Source: Biomphalaria glabrata
Taxonomy: Eukaryota; Mollusca; Gastropoda; Planorbidae
Direction of reading: 5' to 3'
NCBI RefSeq assembly: GCF_947242115.1
Contig: NC_074728.1
Span: 8,538,721 to 8,602,720, forward strand
Length of the DNA stretch: 64,000 nt
The translations under genes and the position numbers were made by a program. The first letter of the stretch is position 1, and every line of letters starts with the position of its first letter. Below, piece after piece: positions 23,601 to 38,600 of the stretch. The notes below the pieces were generated by a model. The model did no database searches. It was not told where the DNA came from and saw only the letters and a program-made list of their open reading frames with translations.

Positions 23601-26600
23601 TAAATAGTGCTTTTAAGCCCTTTACATTGTCTGTTTTGTATGATCTAATCAAACTTAATGCTTCTTTGTTTCAGACCAACTTCCCTATTCAGTCCGTATA
23701 CTTCTAGAATCAGCCATTCGTAACTGTGATAATTTTCATATTCTACCTGGAGATGTTACAAAGGTGTTAAAATGGAAAGAGCTTCAGAAAGAGGAGGGGG
23801 AAATTCCATTTCGTCCCGCAAGAGTAATTTTGCAGGATTTCACGTAAGTTTTTTTTTTTTTTTCATTTCTTTGCTACAAGTTTTATGAGAGTTTAAATTT
23901 CAAGGGCTGGACAGAAATTGTTAAGACTTTAGGGTCATAAACATTTCAGTAAATATAAAAAATCAGTAAATACATTTTAAATATTTGTTTTGTTACAATT
24001 TTTGCTATATAGGACATTTAAAAAGTGGAAATTTTGAGAGTGTTGATTGTTTGGGATTCATCCTTGTTTTAGTAGATTGGTCCGAAAGGGAGTGTGGGCC
24101 TTGTTCAATGATTTTGTGTATGATGACAGAGGAGAGGTTGAGCACTTGTAGATATGCTAAGTGTATTCCACTGATACACATGAGGAAATAAAAAAATGTT
24201 GAGAAATACTGATTTATTTCAAGTTTTTGTCTGTGATAGATTTGTTTGTCTTCTTTTGTTTTAAGGGTATACACACTGACTTATCATTGTTCAATGTTTT
24301 AGGGGTGTGCCCACAGTGGTAGACTTTGCCATGTTATAGGGTATGCCCTCTGAATTATCATTGTTCCATGTTTTAGGGGTGTGCCCACAGTGGTAGACTT
24401 TGCCAGTATGAGAGATGCTGTGAAAAGACTCGGCGGTGATCCAGAGAAGATCAATCCTGTATGTCAAACTGACCTGGTGATTGATCACTCTGTGCAAGTG
24501 GATGTCTCACGCAGGTACTTCTAGTCTTTCATTTTGTCAGCATTTTGATGTGAGCTAAAAAAAAAACAGTGGACAGCATTTTAAATTGCTGTACCCTAGT
24601 GGTGCTTATTTGTTGCTAAAATGGACTCCTTATCATTTTTTAAAAACTTTTGGAGTATTTAATGATAAGTAATACCACATAATACAAGTATTATTACATG
24701 ACAAAGTACTGTTATATAGAAGAGGATACTACCACATGACAAAGTGCTCAAAATATTGCTAGATAGGCTAATAAAGTGCTCCTTTTTGGGATTTGTTTTA
24801 TGAATAAAATTCTACTGACTTAATTGGCTTTCCAATGTTTTTCTGTCTAGTAGTTCAGAAAAAAAAATTAATACAGGATCTTGAGTGCAGTAGTGCTTTT
24901 GTCATGTGTTAAAACCTTTACCATATAATGGTGCTTTTTATCATTCAATAGTTGTTTTCTAAATATGGAGTACATTTTTTCATGTGATTGAATAGTTGTT
25001 CTTAAACAGTAAAAAAACAACATAAATACTTTAAGTAAATATGCAGTGGTGAAACAGTTTTGTTTCTTGAAATAATAATTCTACAAAGCTTTCATACCAA
25101 AATGTTTACCAGTCTAACCTTAACTTTCTTGCTTGTACTCTGCACTGTATACCTTATTACCATTAGCTCTCTATGTAGCACTCTTTTTTTTTTTTTTTAC
25201 TTCCTTATTAACAGCACACTCCTGTTTTTCTAGCTTGCCAATGTTTTTTTTTTTTAAAGTAATTTTGTAAACAAGTCATTGGGTTTGAGGTAAGACATGT
25301 TTGTATGGTTATACTTCTATCTTCAAAATATTCTAGGTGGACCTGGAAACTTCCTCAATTTCAGAATTGACATTGTTTTTTTCTTTCTGATTTTCTTTCT
25401 ATCTGTGGACTTTTTGGAATGCAATCTGTACGTTTCAGGCCAGTTCATTTCTTCATTTGATCCAACCTGCTTCTCTTCCAATTTTCCTGTTCTATATGTA
25501 AGGTACACTCTAGAATAATCTTGGTCATGGACTCTATATACATGACTTTATCTAAGCTAATGTTATTACACATGAAGATAAGTGCAAAAACATGTTTTGC
25601 CTTTGTTTTGATGACCCTGAATACTCTTTGAGGAAACTTCAGTTATAGTTACATTTGTTTATTAAGTTGTATCAGACATTTTTTTTTTCTGCAAAGAAGA
25701 GGTGCTCCAACTGAATAGTGCAAATTATGCCTAGACTCTACTGTCTCTGAAGTGCACATTATGCCTAGACTCTACTGTCTCTGAAGTGCACATTATGACT
25801 AGACTCTACTCTCTCTGAAGTGCACATTATGCCTAGACTCTACTGTCTCTGAAGTGTAACATTTTGCCTAGACTCTACTGTCTCTGAAGTGGAAATCTTT
25901 TGTCTTGACTCTACTGTCTTTAAAAGTATCATATGTTGATCAATCAATAATCTCTTGCTTGGATAGTTGAGTGAGTTTGAATCTTGATTTGGCAGACTGG
26001 ATTTTCATTACGTTTTTAAAATCTTTCAATTTATAGCCCAAGTATTTGGGTCTTGCATTTAAAGTTGAAATAATTTAAAAAGTATTCCTTTTTTCTCGTA
26101 TTTTTTTTTGCTTCTATTAGTGGCCTAAACTAGTGTTTCCCAAATTGTGTTCCAAGGCACAGAGGCCTAAATAGGTTTTCCATGAATTACTGGAATAATT
26201 AACTAGTAGGCCATCACATGAATTAATTTCTCAAAAAAATAGCAAAGTGTTCCGCTAATTACTCAGAATGTGTGAAGTGTTCCGTAAATGAAACAGTTTG
26301 GGAAACACTAGCCTAAACTCTAAAATCGTCCATTTTTTGCTCCTTAACTATTGCATGTTTTTTTTTGGTGGTGTGTATGCATGAATCACCAGCTGGTTAA
26401 TATTAATCAGACAAAAGGTTTAATCATTTTTGAAATGGGGAATTTTATTTATTCTGTTAAACCCACATTTAAACCCTATGATAATTTCAATAGCAACAAA
26501 CTTCATAGCAGTCTGTTACTGATATTGTGGTTACATGACAAGTATGGAGCATTAACTTAAAACATTTAATTATTGAACATTTTTAGCTTGCCTCCCCGCT

Positions 26601-29600
26601 TCGTTTCAGACTAGTTTCTCCCCTAACACTTGAATTAGTCTGTCTATCCTTAATGACCTGGTACATCTTGGTGTCTCTTGCTCCCTTTAGCAATGCTTTT
26701 CTTCCCCTCAGAACTTCCTACCTCCTTTTGCCTTGAGCTATTGTTTTTAGTGAAGAAAGGGTTCTAAAAAAAAAGGTGTGTGTGTGGGGGGTGTCAGACA
26801 AATTATATAGCCTTGGCATTAGAAGCTTTATTACAACATTGTGGCTTGATTTTTTTTCTCTCTCTCCTCCACAATGCTATAGAGCAAACTGAATAGTTAA
26901 TCAGCTGCAACCAACATATGGTACCACATTTTTAAAGAGGCTAGTTGACAGTGTATCTTATAATGGTTTTATGTTGTTATATTTTACCACTGACATTAGG
27001 CACTTTATGTTGTTAGAATTAAAAAGGCCACTGTAACAACCCCCCCAATGTGTCTGCTTTTGCCAAGATATAATTTTTTCAACTTGGTTGTCATCCCCAA
27101 AATGGTTTCAGCCGGTGCGACCGCACCCCCCCCCTTTTTTTTATTAAACTATTTTTTGTTGTTAGATTAAGGAAGGTTGCCTCCAATCATTATCTACAAG
27201 AGAAAAAGAAATGTCATTACTTGATGAAAAACAATAATGGTTTCTTATTTTAGTGTAAGTTGAGAATTCCGTTACATTTTCTTCTAAGTCAGCAGGTGTT
27301 AGTAATGTCAGGGGCACACAGTTAGATCAATAATGCGAAATGAAAACAAAAAACAATCCTTGTAGAAACAATGTAATTGATACTGTTAATGGCTGGTGAA
27401 TGCCCTGTTTACTGACATTTATGAGCACAAACATATTTTTTTTTTATCTAGAAATAAATGTTTTCTTTGTCATTCACATTTGGCTTTCATGACATGATGT
27501 GTCAGTTGTCCTGCTTTATATAACTGTCTAGTTTTGATATATGCTACAATACTCCTTTTTTTAAGGATAATCTGTATTTAGTAATGGTTGTTTTTTTTCC
27601 CCTATACACCAGTCCCTAATAGTGGGTATGTAATGCAGCTGTTGTGTAACTAATACTAGTACTGCTTTAAAGCCTAGTCATGTGCATGTCAATACTTAGT
27701 CTAGATAAACAATTAACAAAGCCATGCGCTCACTAAACTTCATTATGTTCTTTGAATATTCAGTAAGCATTTTTAGGAATAATTTTCTTCCAAGGAATCT
27801 TTTTTTTTTTGTTCCTTTCCTATGTTTTTAACATTGTCAGCTTGAGGCATTTTACTATTCAAAATATAAACCAATGTTAGTTAGCCTTAAAACTGAAGAC
27901 TTTTACATAGTTCTTTTAATGACTCAGAAACAGTTTCTTAGTTTTGACATTGACATGCTGATACAGTTATAAAGTATTCCATTTTCTACTTAATTTTGTG
28001 TTGATACTGAAACAATTACATTGTCTTTAGCATGGCTGTTGTGGCCCTGTTTTGCACCTTTTTATTCATGACATCAAAATTATGAAAGCTTTGTTAGTGA
28101 AGAGTTTGGTAGTTGGGTGTATTTTTTTTTTTTTTGGTTCTTACAGAAATTAAGAAATTGACATAAAAAATGTAATTTTCAGTGTTTCTTTAATATTTTG
28201 GAATTCATTTTTTTCTAAATAAATAATTATTGATTGTTTAAAAGGAGATTTAATCATGATAAAACCTGTACTAAAATGTAAAATATGGATATTAGCTAAA
28301 AAAAAAACACTTAAAAAAAGGAAGAATTATAAAGAATTGAAACAAAGTAGTGATTGTTAGGCTTGGGAGAAACAAATAAAGAGATAATTTTATGGCAACC
28401 AATAAACTATGTTTATTCCTCACTATCTAGTTTTTTGCATCTTTGCCTCCTTCCACAGTACACCTTCCCTACAATCAAATCTGTGTCAAACCCCGAACCC
28501 TGGTGGCGGCAACATGCATGTGACGGCCGGGGATGCTGCTCCACAGGGCCCGCAGAGGGCAGCCAGGACACCAGCAACCACATGCAGCAGCAAAGGCACT
28601 CTTCCCCTCTCATCACTGTCTTCATCAACATCGTCTTTAGCCTCATCTATGCCGTCCTCATGTTACACATGCTCACACGGCCAATTCCCTGTCATACACA
28701 CCACTTGTCCATTTCACGCCCAGCAAACCAAGGGGTTCGTTTCTTTTTTTCTATTTTCTTGTCTTTTTAGTGTTTAAAACCCATCCGTTTTTTAGCATGG
28801 CCACTTGAAACTAATCACTAACTTCCTATCGTTACTTTTCTCCCTATGTTGTTTCTCTTTATTTTCCCCCCCTAACAGTTTTCTAGCTCTCCAAATTATT
28901 TCCAATGATGGCCAACAGAATCATTTTGTAGTCAGGAACATTTGTTGAATGAAATATGTCTAAAATTTAACGAAATCCACTTAACTTAATTTTGTTGAAT
29001 ACATAAGTAAAAGCCATATAATTAGATAATATATCAAACGTGTCTTTGTAGAAATTTCTGGAAAAGGAAAAAGGGAAACTAGTATGGTTCCTTGTTATTT
29101 ATCTGCTTAATATATTTTAAAGTTATTTCTCAAAACATTGAATAATTTTTTTTATATTAAACATGAAATATTATTCTGCTTTTGTTCTCTTTCACATCAA
29201 CCTGCGGGCCATCATTATCTCTATTTCTATACAAATCTAGTTAATTAATTAGGCTGCAGCAAAAATCTTTTGTTTTTTAATGAATGAGATCTCCATTATA
29301 TATTTTTTTTCAAATTCCTGAAAAAAAAAAATTTACTCTTCCAGAATGTGTTGTGTAGTGGCTTTGACTAAGAATGCATTTTGTTGGAATAAATGCATGA
29401 ACTATAATGTTATATTAAAACTTTGCACTCTAATTCCTTGACTAAAACATAATCAAAGAAGTCCTTCAAACTTTTTCTGTTTATTCATCCTCGTTGTGTG
29501 AATTTCAAAACTGGCAACAGCGCTTAAACTGTACCAATATTTTTTCCAAAGCTTTATCTTTCCGATCTCTTCCTTTATGCTAGCAGCATATATTATTTAG

Positions 29601-32600
29601 GGGTTAAATAAAACACAGCTTCGAAAAAAAATATTTTTTTTTTTTACATTTTTAAAATTAACAATACAAAAGTATAATTTTTGTTGAAGGTGTTTGTTAC
29701 ATAGATGCTAGCTTTTTATTGATTTTTTTTTAGAATTATGATTTTTGCAAGCTTATTTATGCAATGTATATCATGTTAAGTTTTTATTTTACAGTGCCGA
29801 TGCTTTACAACAAAACCAGGAGCTAGAGTTTGAGAGAAACAAAGAGAGGTTTCAGTTCTGTAAGGTGAGTGTTTCATTGATTTTTATTCGATAATCTACC
29901 AACCCCCCCCCCTACTACACACACAATAACCTTTTTGTTTAAATATGAGTTAAATATATTTATTTTGTCTCTTTGTGTCTCCAGTGGGGTGCCCAGGCAT
30001 TGAAAAACATGCTGATTGTCCCACCTGGGTGTGGCATTGTCCATCAAGTCAACTTGGAGTATCTGGCTCGAGTCGTCTTTGTGGACAATGGGCTTTTGTA
30101 CCCTGACAGCTTGGTCGGCACTGATTCACATACCACTATGATTAATGGCCTAGGTGTTCTAGGCTGGGGTAAGTTCTGAGCTTTATGCAGTCTTGGTTGA
30201 ACCATTGCATTAACTAGAGACCACATAATCCATCTTTTTATTTGAGTTTAAATTGCTTAGAATAAACATGACTAAGAATTGTTGGCTTATATGTGAGCCT
30301 GAAGCACCCTGCTTCAGACTGTTATGATCAGATAACATTTTTAAATAGTTTTAAATAGAAACCTTTTACAATATAATGTCATTCTGACATTTAAAATTGT
30401 GTCCCTGAGACATGTGTGTTCAAATGTTATATTGTTTTTCTTTTTTTGTTTTCTCTATGCTCTGTCCATAGTAGTATCTCTCTATTGCATCTACTAACCT
30501 GTGTTGCTCTGAGCCTAGTCAAAACCATGTCAATACTTACGACATTTTGAGCTATTAAGTACTACTCTTTACAACATTAATGTCTTTCTGACATCTAAAG
30601 TTGTGTCCCAGTTATATGTGCATTCAGAGGTTTAATTTTTTTTTTTTTTTAAATTTTTGTGTGCAACTCTAGGTGTTGGTGGTATTGAAGCTGAAGCTGT
30701 CATGCTCGGCCAGGCATTGTCCATGGTGCTTCCACAGGTTGTGGGCTACAAAATCACTGGATCACTTCATCCTCTAGTCACTTCCACAGATGTTGTGCTG
30801 ACCATCACCAAGGTATTGGGCAGCTATCATTTGTATTGTTTAAATATAGATCTTACATGGGCTTCACTCTGTCTTCAGCAACTGATTACATGTAATGCTG
30901 TTGCCACAAACTACTTGAATTTATAAAGGATCTGAAAGTTTTTCAGTGGCATCTAGGAGTAGGGCTTAATTATTGGTCCACTAAAGAGTCACAATTTTAG
31001 TTAATATTCTGTATTGAACTCCTAAAAAAAATAATGATGACAAATTAGCTGATGAAAATGCTAAATACAGTTCGCTTCTTGAAAATATAAGTTGAACGAG
31101 ATTCTTTGAAACAATGACACTTGTGTTGAATCTAAAACATGATTGAAAAGAAAAATCTTCTATTAGATTCTGTAAATTTCTCATATGAATGATATGAAAC
31201 AATCATTCTAAAAAATGTTTAAACTGTCAGTGGTCATTCCTTCAATTAGATGAAGAGTACAATGTTCTTTTTTTCTTTATTAAATCTGCATTTAGACATT
31301 ATATTTTTTTTCCTCTGTATTTGTAGCATCTGCATCAAACTACGTTTCAACTGTCTTTCAGTGGTCATTCCTTCAATTAGATGAAGAGTACAATGTTCTT
31401 TTTTTCCTTTTATTTTTTTAATCTACGTTTAGACATTAACTTTTTTCTCTGTATTTGTAGCATCTACGACAAGTAGGTGTTGTTGGCAAGTTTGTTGAGT
31501 TCTTTGGGCCTGGAGTGGCCAACCTATCCATTGCTGACAGGGCCACCATTTCCAATATGTGCCCTGAGTATGGGGCTACCACTGGCTTCTTTCCTATAGA
31601 TGAAAAAACCATAGAGTATTTGAGACAGACTGGTAAGGGCTTTATAGATTTATAGTATATTAGATATATATTTATATAAATTTATATATTTAATCCCCTT
31701 TTAGACATGAGTCATAAATGCTAACACTTGTTAACCGTTTGTATATGCTGAATTAAATCAAGCACGACTTTGAATCCCTATGTAGACCAGGAATTTTAAG
31801 TTGGATTTGACTCAAGCTGAGTAGTGTTTGCTGTGCCCTAAAGGTAATTTGGAAACCTTCTAACCCCTCTCCTCAGATGTCTGCAAAACAGATTGGACCA
31901 GTGGGCATTAAGCAAGCTATAACATAAAATATGTGCTTTTCAAGAGCTATTTAAATAAATAATTTGACTTTCATTTTCCGAAAATAAAAACTAGAATCTC
32001 ATAAATTGTCCAATTGTATTTTGTTTTTATCAGTAGAAGATTTTATCTTCGTTTCTTCCAGGCCGTGATGAAAAGAAAATTTCCATTATTAAAGAATACT
32101 TGAAAGCTAACAGCCTGTTTAGAGATTATCTGAATGAAGCTGGGGACCCCCACTACTCTGAAGTGAGTTTTTTAATTGTAAATGATTGCAAAACAATTAT
32201 AAAATTTTAATGAGAAAATTTAATTTGGGAAACCATTTAGAGATTTCTGAAGTAATGCAAGAAGACAAAAAAAACTTTACTAGAAATGTGTAATGAATTT
32301 AGAATAAATGAATAAATAAAATTGGAAAGAATAAAAAAGGAATGAAACATGCCAAATTCGAATTGGCTTAAATCGTGGTTTAAAATAGATATAAAGTTAT
32401 TATAAAAAGTAAAGTAAAGTTTCCCCTTTCAGACCTTGCGATTTATAGGTCATTTCTTTCTTTGGCCAACAGTTAACGATCAGGGTGTTGTGTGACCAGT
32501 GCAATGACCAACCGCCTTCAACTAAAGTCATGTACCCATTATAGTTGGGTGGACTCAGGGGTTCTCTAAAAATCACAAATTCAAGATCCTTGTCTTCAAT

Positions 32601-35600
32601 AAAGATTTGAACACAGGCCTCCAGTTTCAGAAGCCAAGAGCTTTACCACTCAGCCACTGCCCTGCCCCCCACCCCCTCAAAAAAAAAAGGAAAAGAAATA
32701 TTATAAAAAGTCATTAAGTTTTGTATTTCAAATGTAATTATCTACAGTGATTTTAACATTGTTTCATTCATACTATTGTACTTGGACCGACTGTTATTAT
32801 TCTGATTGTGTGTTAAATAAATATTCAACCTAGCACTTATTGACTTGCTTCAGTATCTTGGGGAATAACCTTTACCTATGAATCAGTTTAAAGGGGCACC
32901 AGAAATATAGTTCTATTTTTCCTGAAGTTGTACATTTTCATAATGTAATAATATTTGTGGTTTCTTTCAGGTGGTCCATCTTGACCTGTCCACTGTTGTC
33001 CCATGCTGCTCTGGTCCCAAACGCCCACATGACAAGGTCGCTGTGTCAGAAATGAAAGACGATTTTAATAAGTGTCTTACAAACAAAATAGGTTTCAAGG
33101 TAAGTTGTTTTTTTTTTAATATGGGTGTGGAATGAGATGGAGAGTTCTTTGTTTCTAAATGTGAAACCTTGTCAGGAAGTGAGTTATTGTAAACTTATTA
33201 AGAACATTATTCAAAATAGGTTTGCCTTTGATGATGATTACTGGTTTTGTAACTAAAATGTGATAGGTTTCATTATCTAGAATATAAAATTGTATCTTCA
33301 CCTAAGCCTTAGAACTACATAAATTAAGTTTATGTTTGCTTTTCCAGGGATTAGCTATTCCACCTGAGAAACTTAACACTACTGTCCCGTTTGTCTTTGA
33401 GAACCAAGAGTACACCTTGACCCATGGCAGTGTGGTCATTGCTGCCATCACCAGCTGTACTAACACCAGCAATCCTAGTGTCATGTTGGGAGCAGGTTAG
33501 GTCTTGTTCTATTTTTACTGTGCATTTCCCTCTTTTTCTTTGGTCTTAGAAACTAGGTGCAAGTGTGCAATAGGCATTCCATAACATAGTAAGTGTTGAT
33601 AGGCTATAAATGTAGAAACTTAGGGTTTTGACTTGTAGATCTGCATGAAAGTGAGTCACACAAGGAAGCTTCATATGCAGTTTTATTATTGAGCATTCTC
33701 TCCCTCAAAAGCATTGCTCCTCATCTGGATGTTGTTGCTTAAAAACTCAGAAGAGATTCAACAGCTGTCTCACAGTTGCTTTTTAAGCATTTTTAGTGAA
33801 CCCAAGGAAGTTCTTTTTCATTTACAGTTTAACGACCAGTGAAACCAAACATACTTTTGAAGCCTTTCAAAAAACTCAAGCATGTTTTGATTTTCAAACT
33901 CATTAATAGTTGTTTGAGAGAGACAAGTTGTTAGAATACCAGTAAAGCAAGTATCTATTATAGAAGGCTAAGACTGCCTGGACCAGATTTAAAGCTGCAC
34001 AAAGCTGTCTAAGTCCTCTCATCTAAAAGTACAAACAATAGTGCCTTGCATGCATTTTGTGTGTATGAGTGCAGTAAAGCTCATGCAGTGTAATTATTGT
34101 GTAACAATATTTAAAGAAAATATTAAATATAATTAATTCTATATAATTTAAAAAAAATTCAGCAACTTTTTATTTGAGTCCCTGCAATTGGCTGATTCAG
34201 AAATGTGGGTGTGAAAAATTACCTAAAATTATTGCAAAGTCTGTTCCCCTCATTACCCATAGTGCTTATAGACACACGCTACATGGGAATTCAAAAATAC
34301 TACAACACCTTCTAATGTTCTTCTTTCTCATGGGTAGTAGAAAATAAATCTAGCATGCTATTAACATTGGCACTGGCATTATAGACAAAAAAAATAAATA
34401 AAAGTATGGTCTAAAAATGATGTATGGTCCAAAAATGAAATTGTTAGTAGTGTAATTGTTATTGCGTCTTTGAACAGGTCTTCTTGCTAAGAATGCTGTT
34501 GAGGCTGGTCTTAAGGTGGCGCCATACATCAAGACGTCTCTTTCACCTGGCAGTGGAGTTGTTACATATTATCTCAGAGAGAGCGGAGTGACAACGTACT
34601 TGGAACAACTAGGGTATGTTTTACTTAACCCATTCGGAGACTTGGCTTTGGGTTATTCATTAACTTCTGTTTCTCCTGCTATTATTTAGATTTCTTGAAC
34701 ATTGACTTGTGCTATCAATCATGGGACATGCTCATGCATTTAATTATTTTTTAAGTTTTATTAATTGTACATGTTAGTTTATCTAATTCAGGAGCTTTTA
34801 ATTTAATTGCAGCAATGGATCTTATGGAAAGAAAAAAAAAAAGAGATATAATATCCATCTGGGCTATATGGAATTTTTTTTTCATATGATGTTCTGTTCC
34901 TGATTGTCATTTTAGTTGAATTAGAATCAGAGTAAATTTGTTCCTAAAGATGTAACAGGTTCAGTTATTTGTATCTCATTTATTTTGTTTTCATTTGTAG
35001 GTTTAACATTGTGGGTTATGGCTGCATGACTTGTATTGGCAACAGCGGCCCTCTTCCTGATGAAGTCTCTGAGGCCATAGAGAAGGTTAGTATCTATATA
35101 TAATTGTATAGTTAGCTTATACAAGTGTCACAAGTCAACTAGATCTTTTTTAGGTGATCAAGAACTATTATAGCCTACATCTATTATGTTTTGATTCAAA
35201 TGTCTCCCTAAACAGAACATAATATTAAAATAAATTTTAAAGGCTTTTTTTCTTTCATTCACCATGATTTTATCAGTTGCTTCTAGAAAGTACTTCAACT
35301 TCAATAACAATGTTACATGGCCTCAGTGCTGTGCTTCAGCATCATGTTTGATAGATTATTACCAATGTTTATTGCTCATAGATCTAATTTGTCATTTTCA
35401 AGTTTTGTTTATCTTACTGAGTTCATCCATCTTTATTAATTATTGACCTAATTATACACTTTTTTCAGGGGGACCTAGTTGTTTGTGGTATACTTTCTGG
35501 CAATAGGAATTTTGAAGGGCGCATCCACCCCCTGACAAGGGCCAATTATCTGGCTTCTCCTCCTCTAGTTATAGCTTACGCTCTGGCTGGGACTGTGGAT

Positions 35601-38600
35601 GTAGACTTTGAGAAAGATCCTTTAGGTATGTAGAGTTGTAACATTTTAACAATGTACCATGTTTACAAACTTTTTGACACACTTTTAATTATTAGACTTA
35701 GACTTAGGTCCTCCCGCGCCGTTCGGCGCATTGGGCGGCAAGCTGTCTCCATAATGATCTGTCACTGGCAATGTCTGAAGCCTCCTCCCACCTGGTGTCC
35801 ACTGTTCTGAGGTCCTCCATGTAGGTGTGTCGCCAGGTAATACGAGGACGTCCCTGTTTGCGCTTTCCTCGTTTTGGCTTCCATGTTATCGCAACTCTTG
35901 GTGTGCGTAATTCATTTTGACGTAGATTGTGTCCCGCAAACCTCATGCGACGCTCAGCCACACTAAGTGTTCGACTCCCAGTTCGGCATAGGATTTCCTT
36001 GTTTGAGATCCGGTCTGTGTAACTGACTCCCAAAATCCGTCTCAGCCATCTCTGTTGAGCCACATTTAGTCTTTTCTCAATTTTGACAGATGACTTCCAC
36101 GTCTCACATGCATATGTAGCAGTTGGAATGACGATTGTGTTGAGAAGGTGTATTTTTGTCTCGAGTCCAATGGCTTGGCTAGTCCAAATAGGCTGTAGCC
36201 TTTGGAAAATGCTCCCTGCCTTTCCTATTCTGCACGCTACATCATGGTAAGCATCTCCATCATTTGTTATGATGCTGCCAAGGTACGTGAACTTGTCCAG
36301 CTCTTCAAGCTTTGACTAGCCAAGTCTGACGGGGGCACCATTTGCCTTATATCCCACTCGCATAATTTTAGTCTTATCCAAGTTTATGCGGAGGCCAATT
36401 TTGGGTGCCTCTCTGTCTAGGCTCTCCGTCATTTCTTGAATGCATTTATTTGTAGCCCCGAGTAGTGCAACATCATCAGAAAAGTCCAAGTCCGTCAATC
36501 GGAGTTGTTCATGCCATGGAATACCAAAGGCAGTCTGGTTCATTGCTCTCCTCATTATGTAGTCGATGGCTAGGAGGAAAAGGAAGGAAGATAAGATGCA
36601 CCCCTGTCTCACACCTGTCTCGATTGTAAAAAACTCTGTTGTTCCCTCTTCTGTTTTAATGCAGCAACTAGACTGACTGTAAAGGTGTCGTAGGATCTGT
36701 CGAATTTTTCTGGGATACCATATTCTCTAACTATTTTCCATAGTGATTCTCGGTGGACACTATCAAACGCTTTTTTGAAGTCCACGAAACTGATCGTTAG
36801 CCGTTGTTGGTACTCAAGACTTTGTTCTATGATATTTCGTAAAACGAAAATCTGCTCTGTACATGATCTGCCTCATCGGAAACCTGCTTGTTCTTCTCTG
36901 AGCCTTTCATCTACAGACTGTTGAAGCCGTCTCAACAAAACAGTGCTGAAAACTTTGCCTGGGACAGAGAGGAGAGTAATGCCCCTCCAGTTGTTGCAGT
37001 CTGCCAAGTTGCCCTTTTTTGGAAGCTTTACAATCACTCCCTTTTGCCAGTCCTCTGGGACTTTTGAAGTTCGCCAACAGAGATTTAAGAGATCAGTCAT
37101 TCTGTTAACAATGCACTGTCCCCCATATTTAATTAATTAGATGCTTTAATTACTAGATGCTCTTAAAATTATAAAACTAATTATCATTAGCTTTCAATCA
37201 ATTCTGATTAAGTTTTTTTTTATAAATGCTTTTAATTAGTGCATATTTTTAAGTTGTAATATGCTCAGTGGACTATGGTCCAGTCTCTGTTGGAAGAAGA
37301 AAAAAGGGGGTATCATCTAGGAGGAGGTTTATGTGCAGCAAACAAAAAATTTTTTTAAAACTCTGTTCCCATCACTGTGTAATGCTTTATGCTGCTGTGC
37401 TGAATAACTTGGCATGAACAGTTATAGTTTTCAAAAAAATTAAAAATCGATGTTTAATACTTCAGGAACTGGTTCCGATGGAAAGCCAATTTTCCTCCGA
37501 GACATTTGGCCCTCGAGAGAAGAAATCCAAGCAGTGGAAAAGGAGTTTGTTGTTCCATCCATGTTCCAAGATGTGTATTCCAGAATTACGGTGAGTTCCT
37601 AAATTAGATTGACTTTTAGATGGCTATATTGACTTTTAGATGGCTATATTATATTTGTTTATGTAATGATTAAAAGATGTATCTTAACTTGTGAATCTCT
37701 TTATGAAATATTTCAGCAAGGTACCACAAGATGGAATTCTCTGGAAGCCCCAGACAGTAGCCTGTACCCTTGGGACGAGAAATCTACCTACATTAAATCT
37801 CCACCCTTCTTTGATACAATGGTAAGATACCAAACATTTGAATACTGTTTTTTTTTTTAAATGAGATATCTTTTATTTCTTTTATGCTTGGAATCAAGAG
37901 CACTGGACCTTAAATGATAAACATTTTTTGTATTGTTAAGAATGGTTGAATTATAAAAAATTTCATAGTTTAAAATTTAATACAAATGAAAACAAAAGAT
38001 AAAAAAAATAACATTAACACATTGCTGTGTGGATAAAAGAAAAGTTATTTATAAGTCACAGAGTTTTGGATGTCATATGTGATGTTTTTGAGACATTTAC
38101 ACTTAGAGAGATGTTCATTATTATAGGAACCTTTTTTTTTCAGTTTATACCCCCTAAATGTTTAAAGGCTGGCTTTAAGCCAACACAGTAGTAAAGAAAT
38201 ATCATACTTTTAAGGTCATGTATAAAAATGAAATTTCCCTTTCAGACCTTGCAATCTATGGGGCAGATGATGTTAAGGTTGTCTGTTTCTATGGCCGATG
38301 GTTTACGAGCAGGGTGTCATGTGGCCAGCACAATGACCAACATACTTTACTTTGCCCAACTAAAGTCAGGAACCCTTCAGAGTTGGGTGGATTCAGAGGC
38401 GCCATAAAAATCCCAAAACTCAAAATCCCAGTTTGACCAAGATTCGAAACCAGAACACTAGGTTCAGAAGACGAACCACTCAGCCACATCGCACCCAGTT
38501 TATTAAGATAGCTATTGTATAATTTGGTACTTACCACATCATTCAGTTCATATAAGACCTGAAACTGAATAAATCCCGCTGACTTCTTAGGTATAGAACT

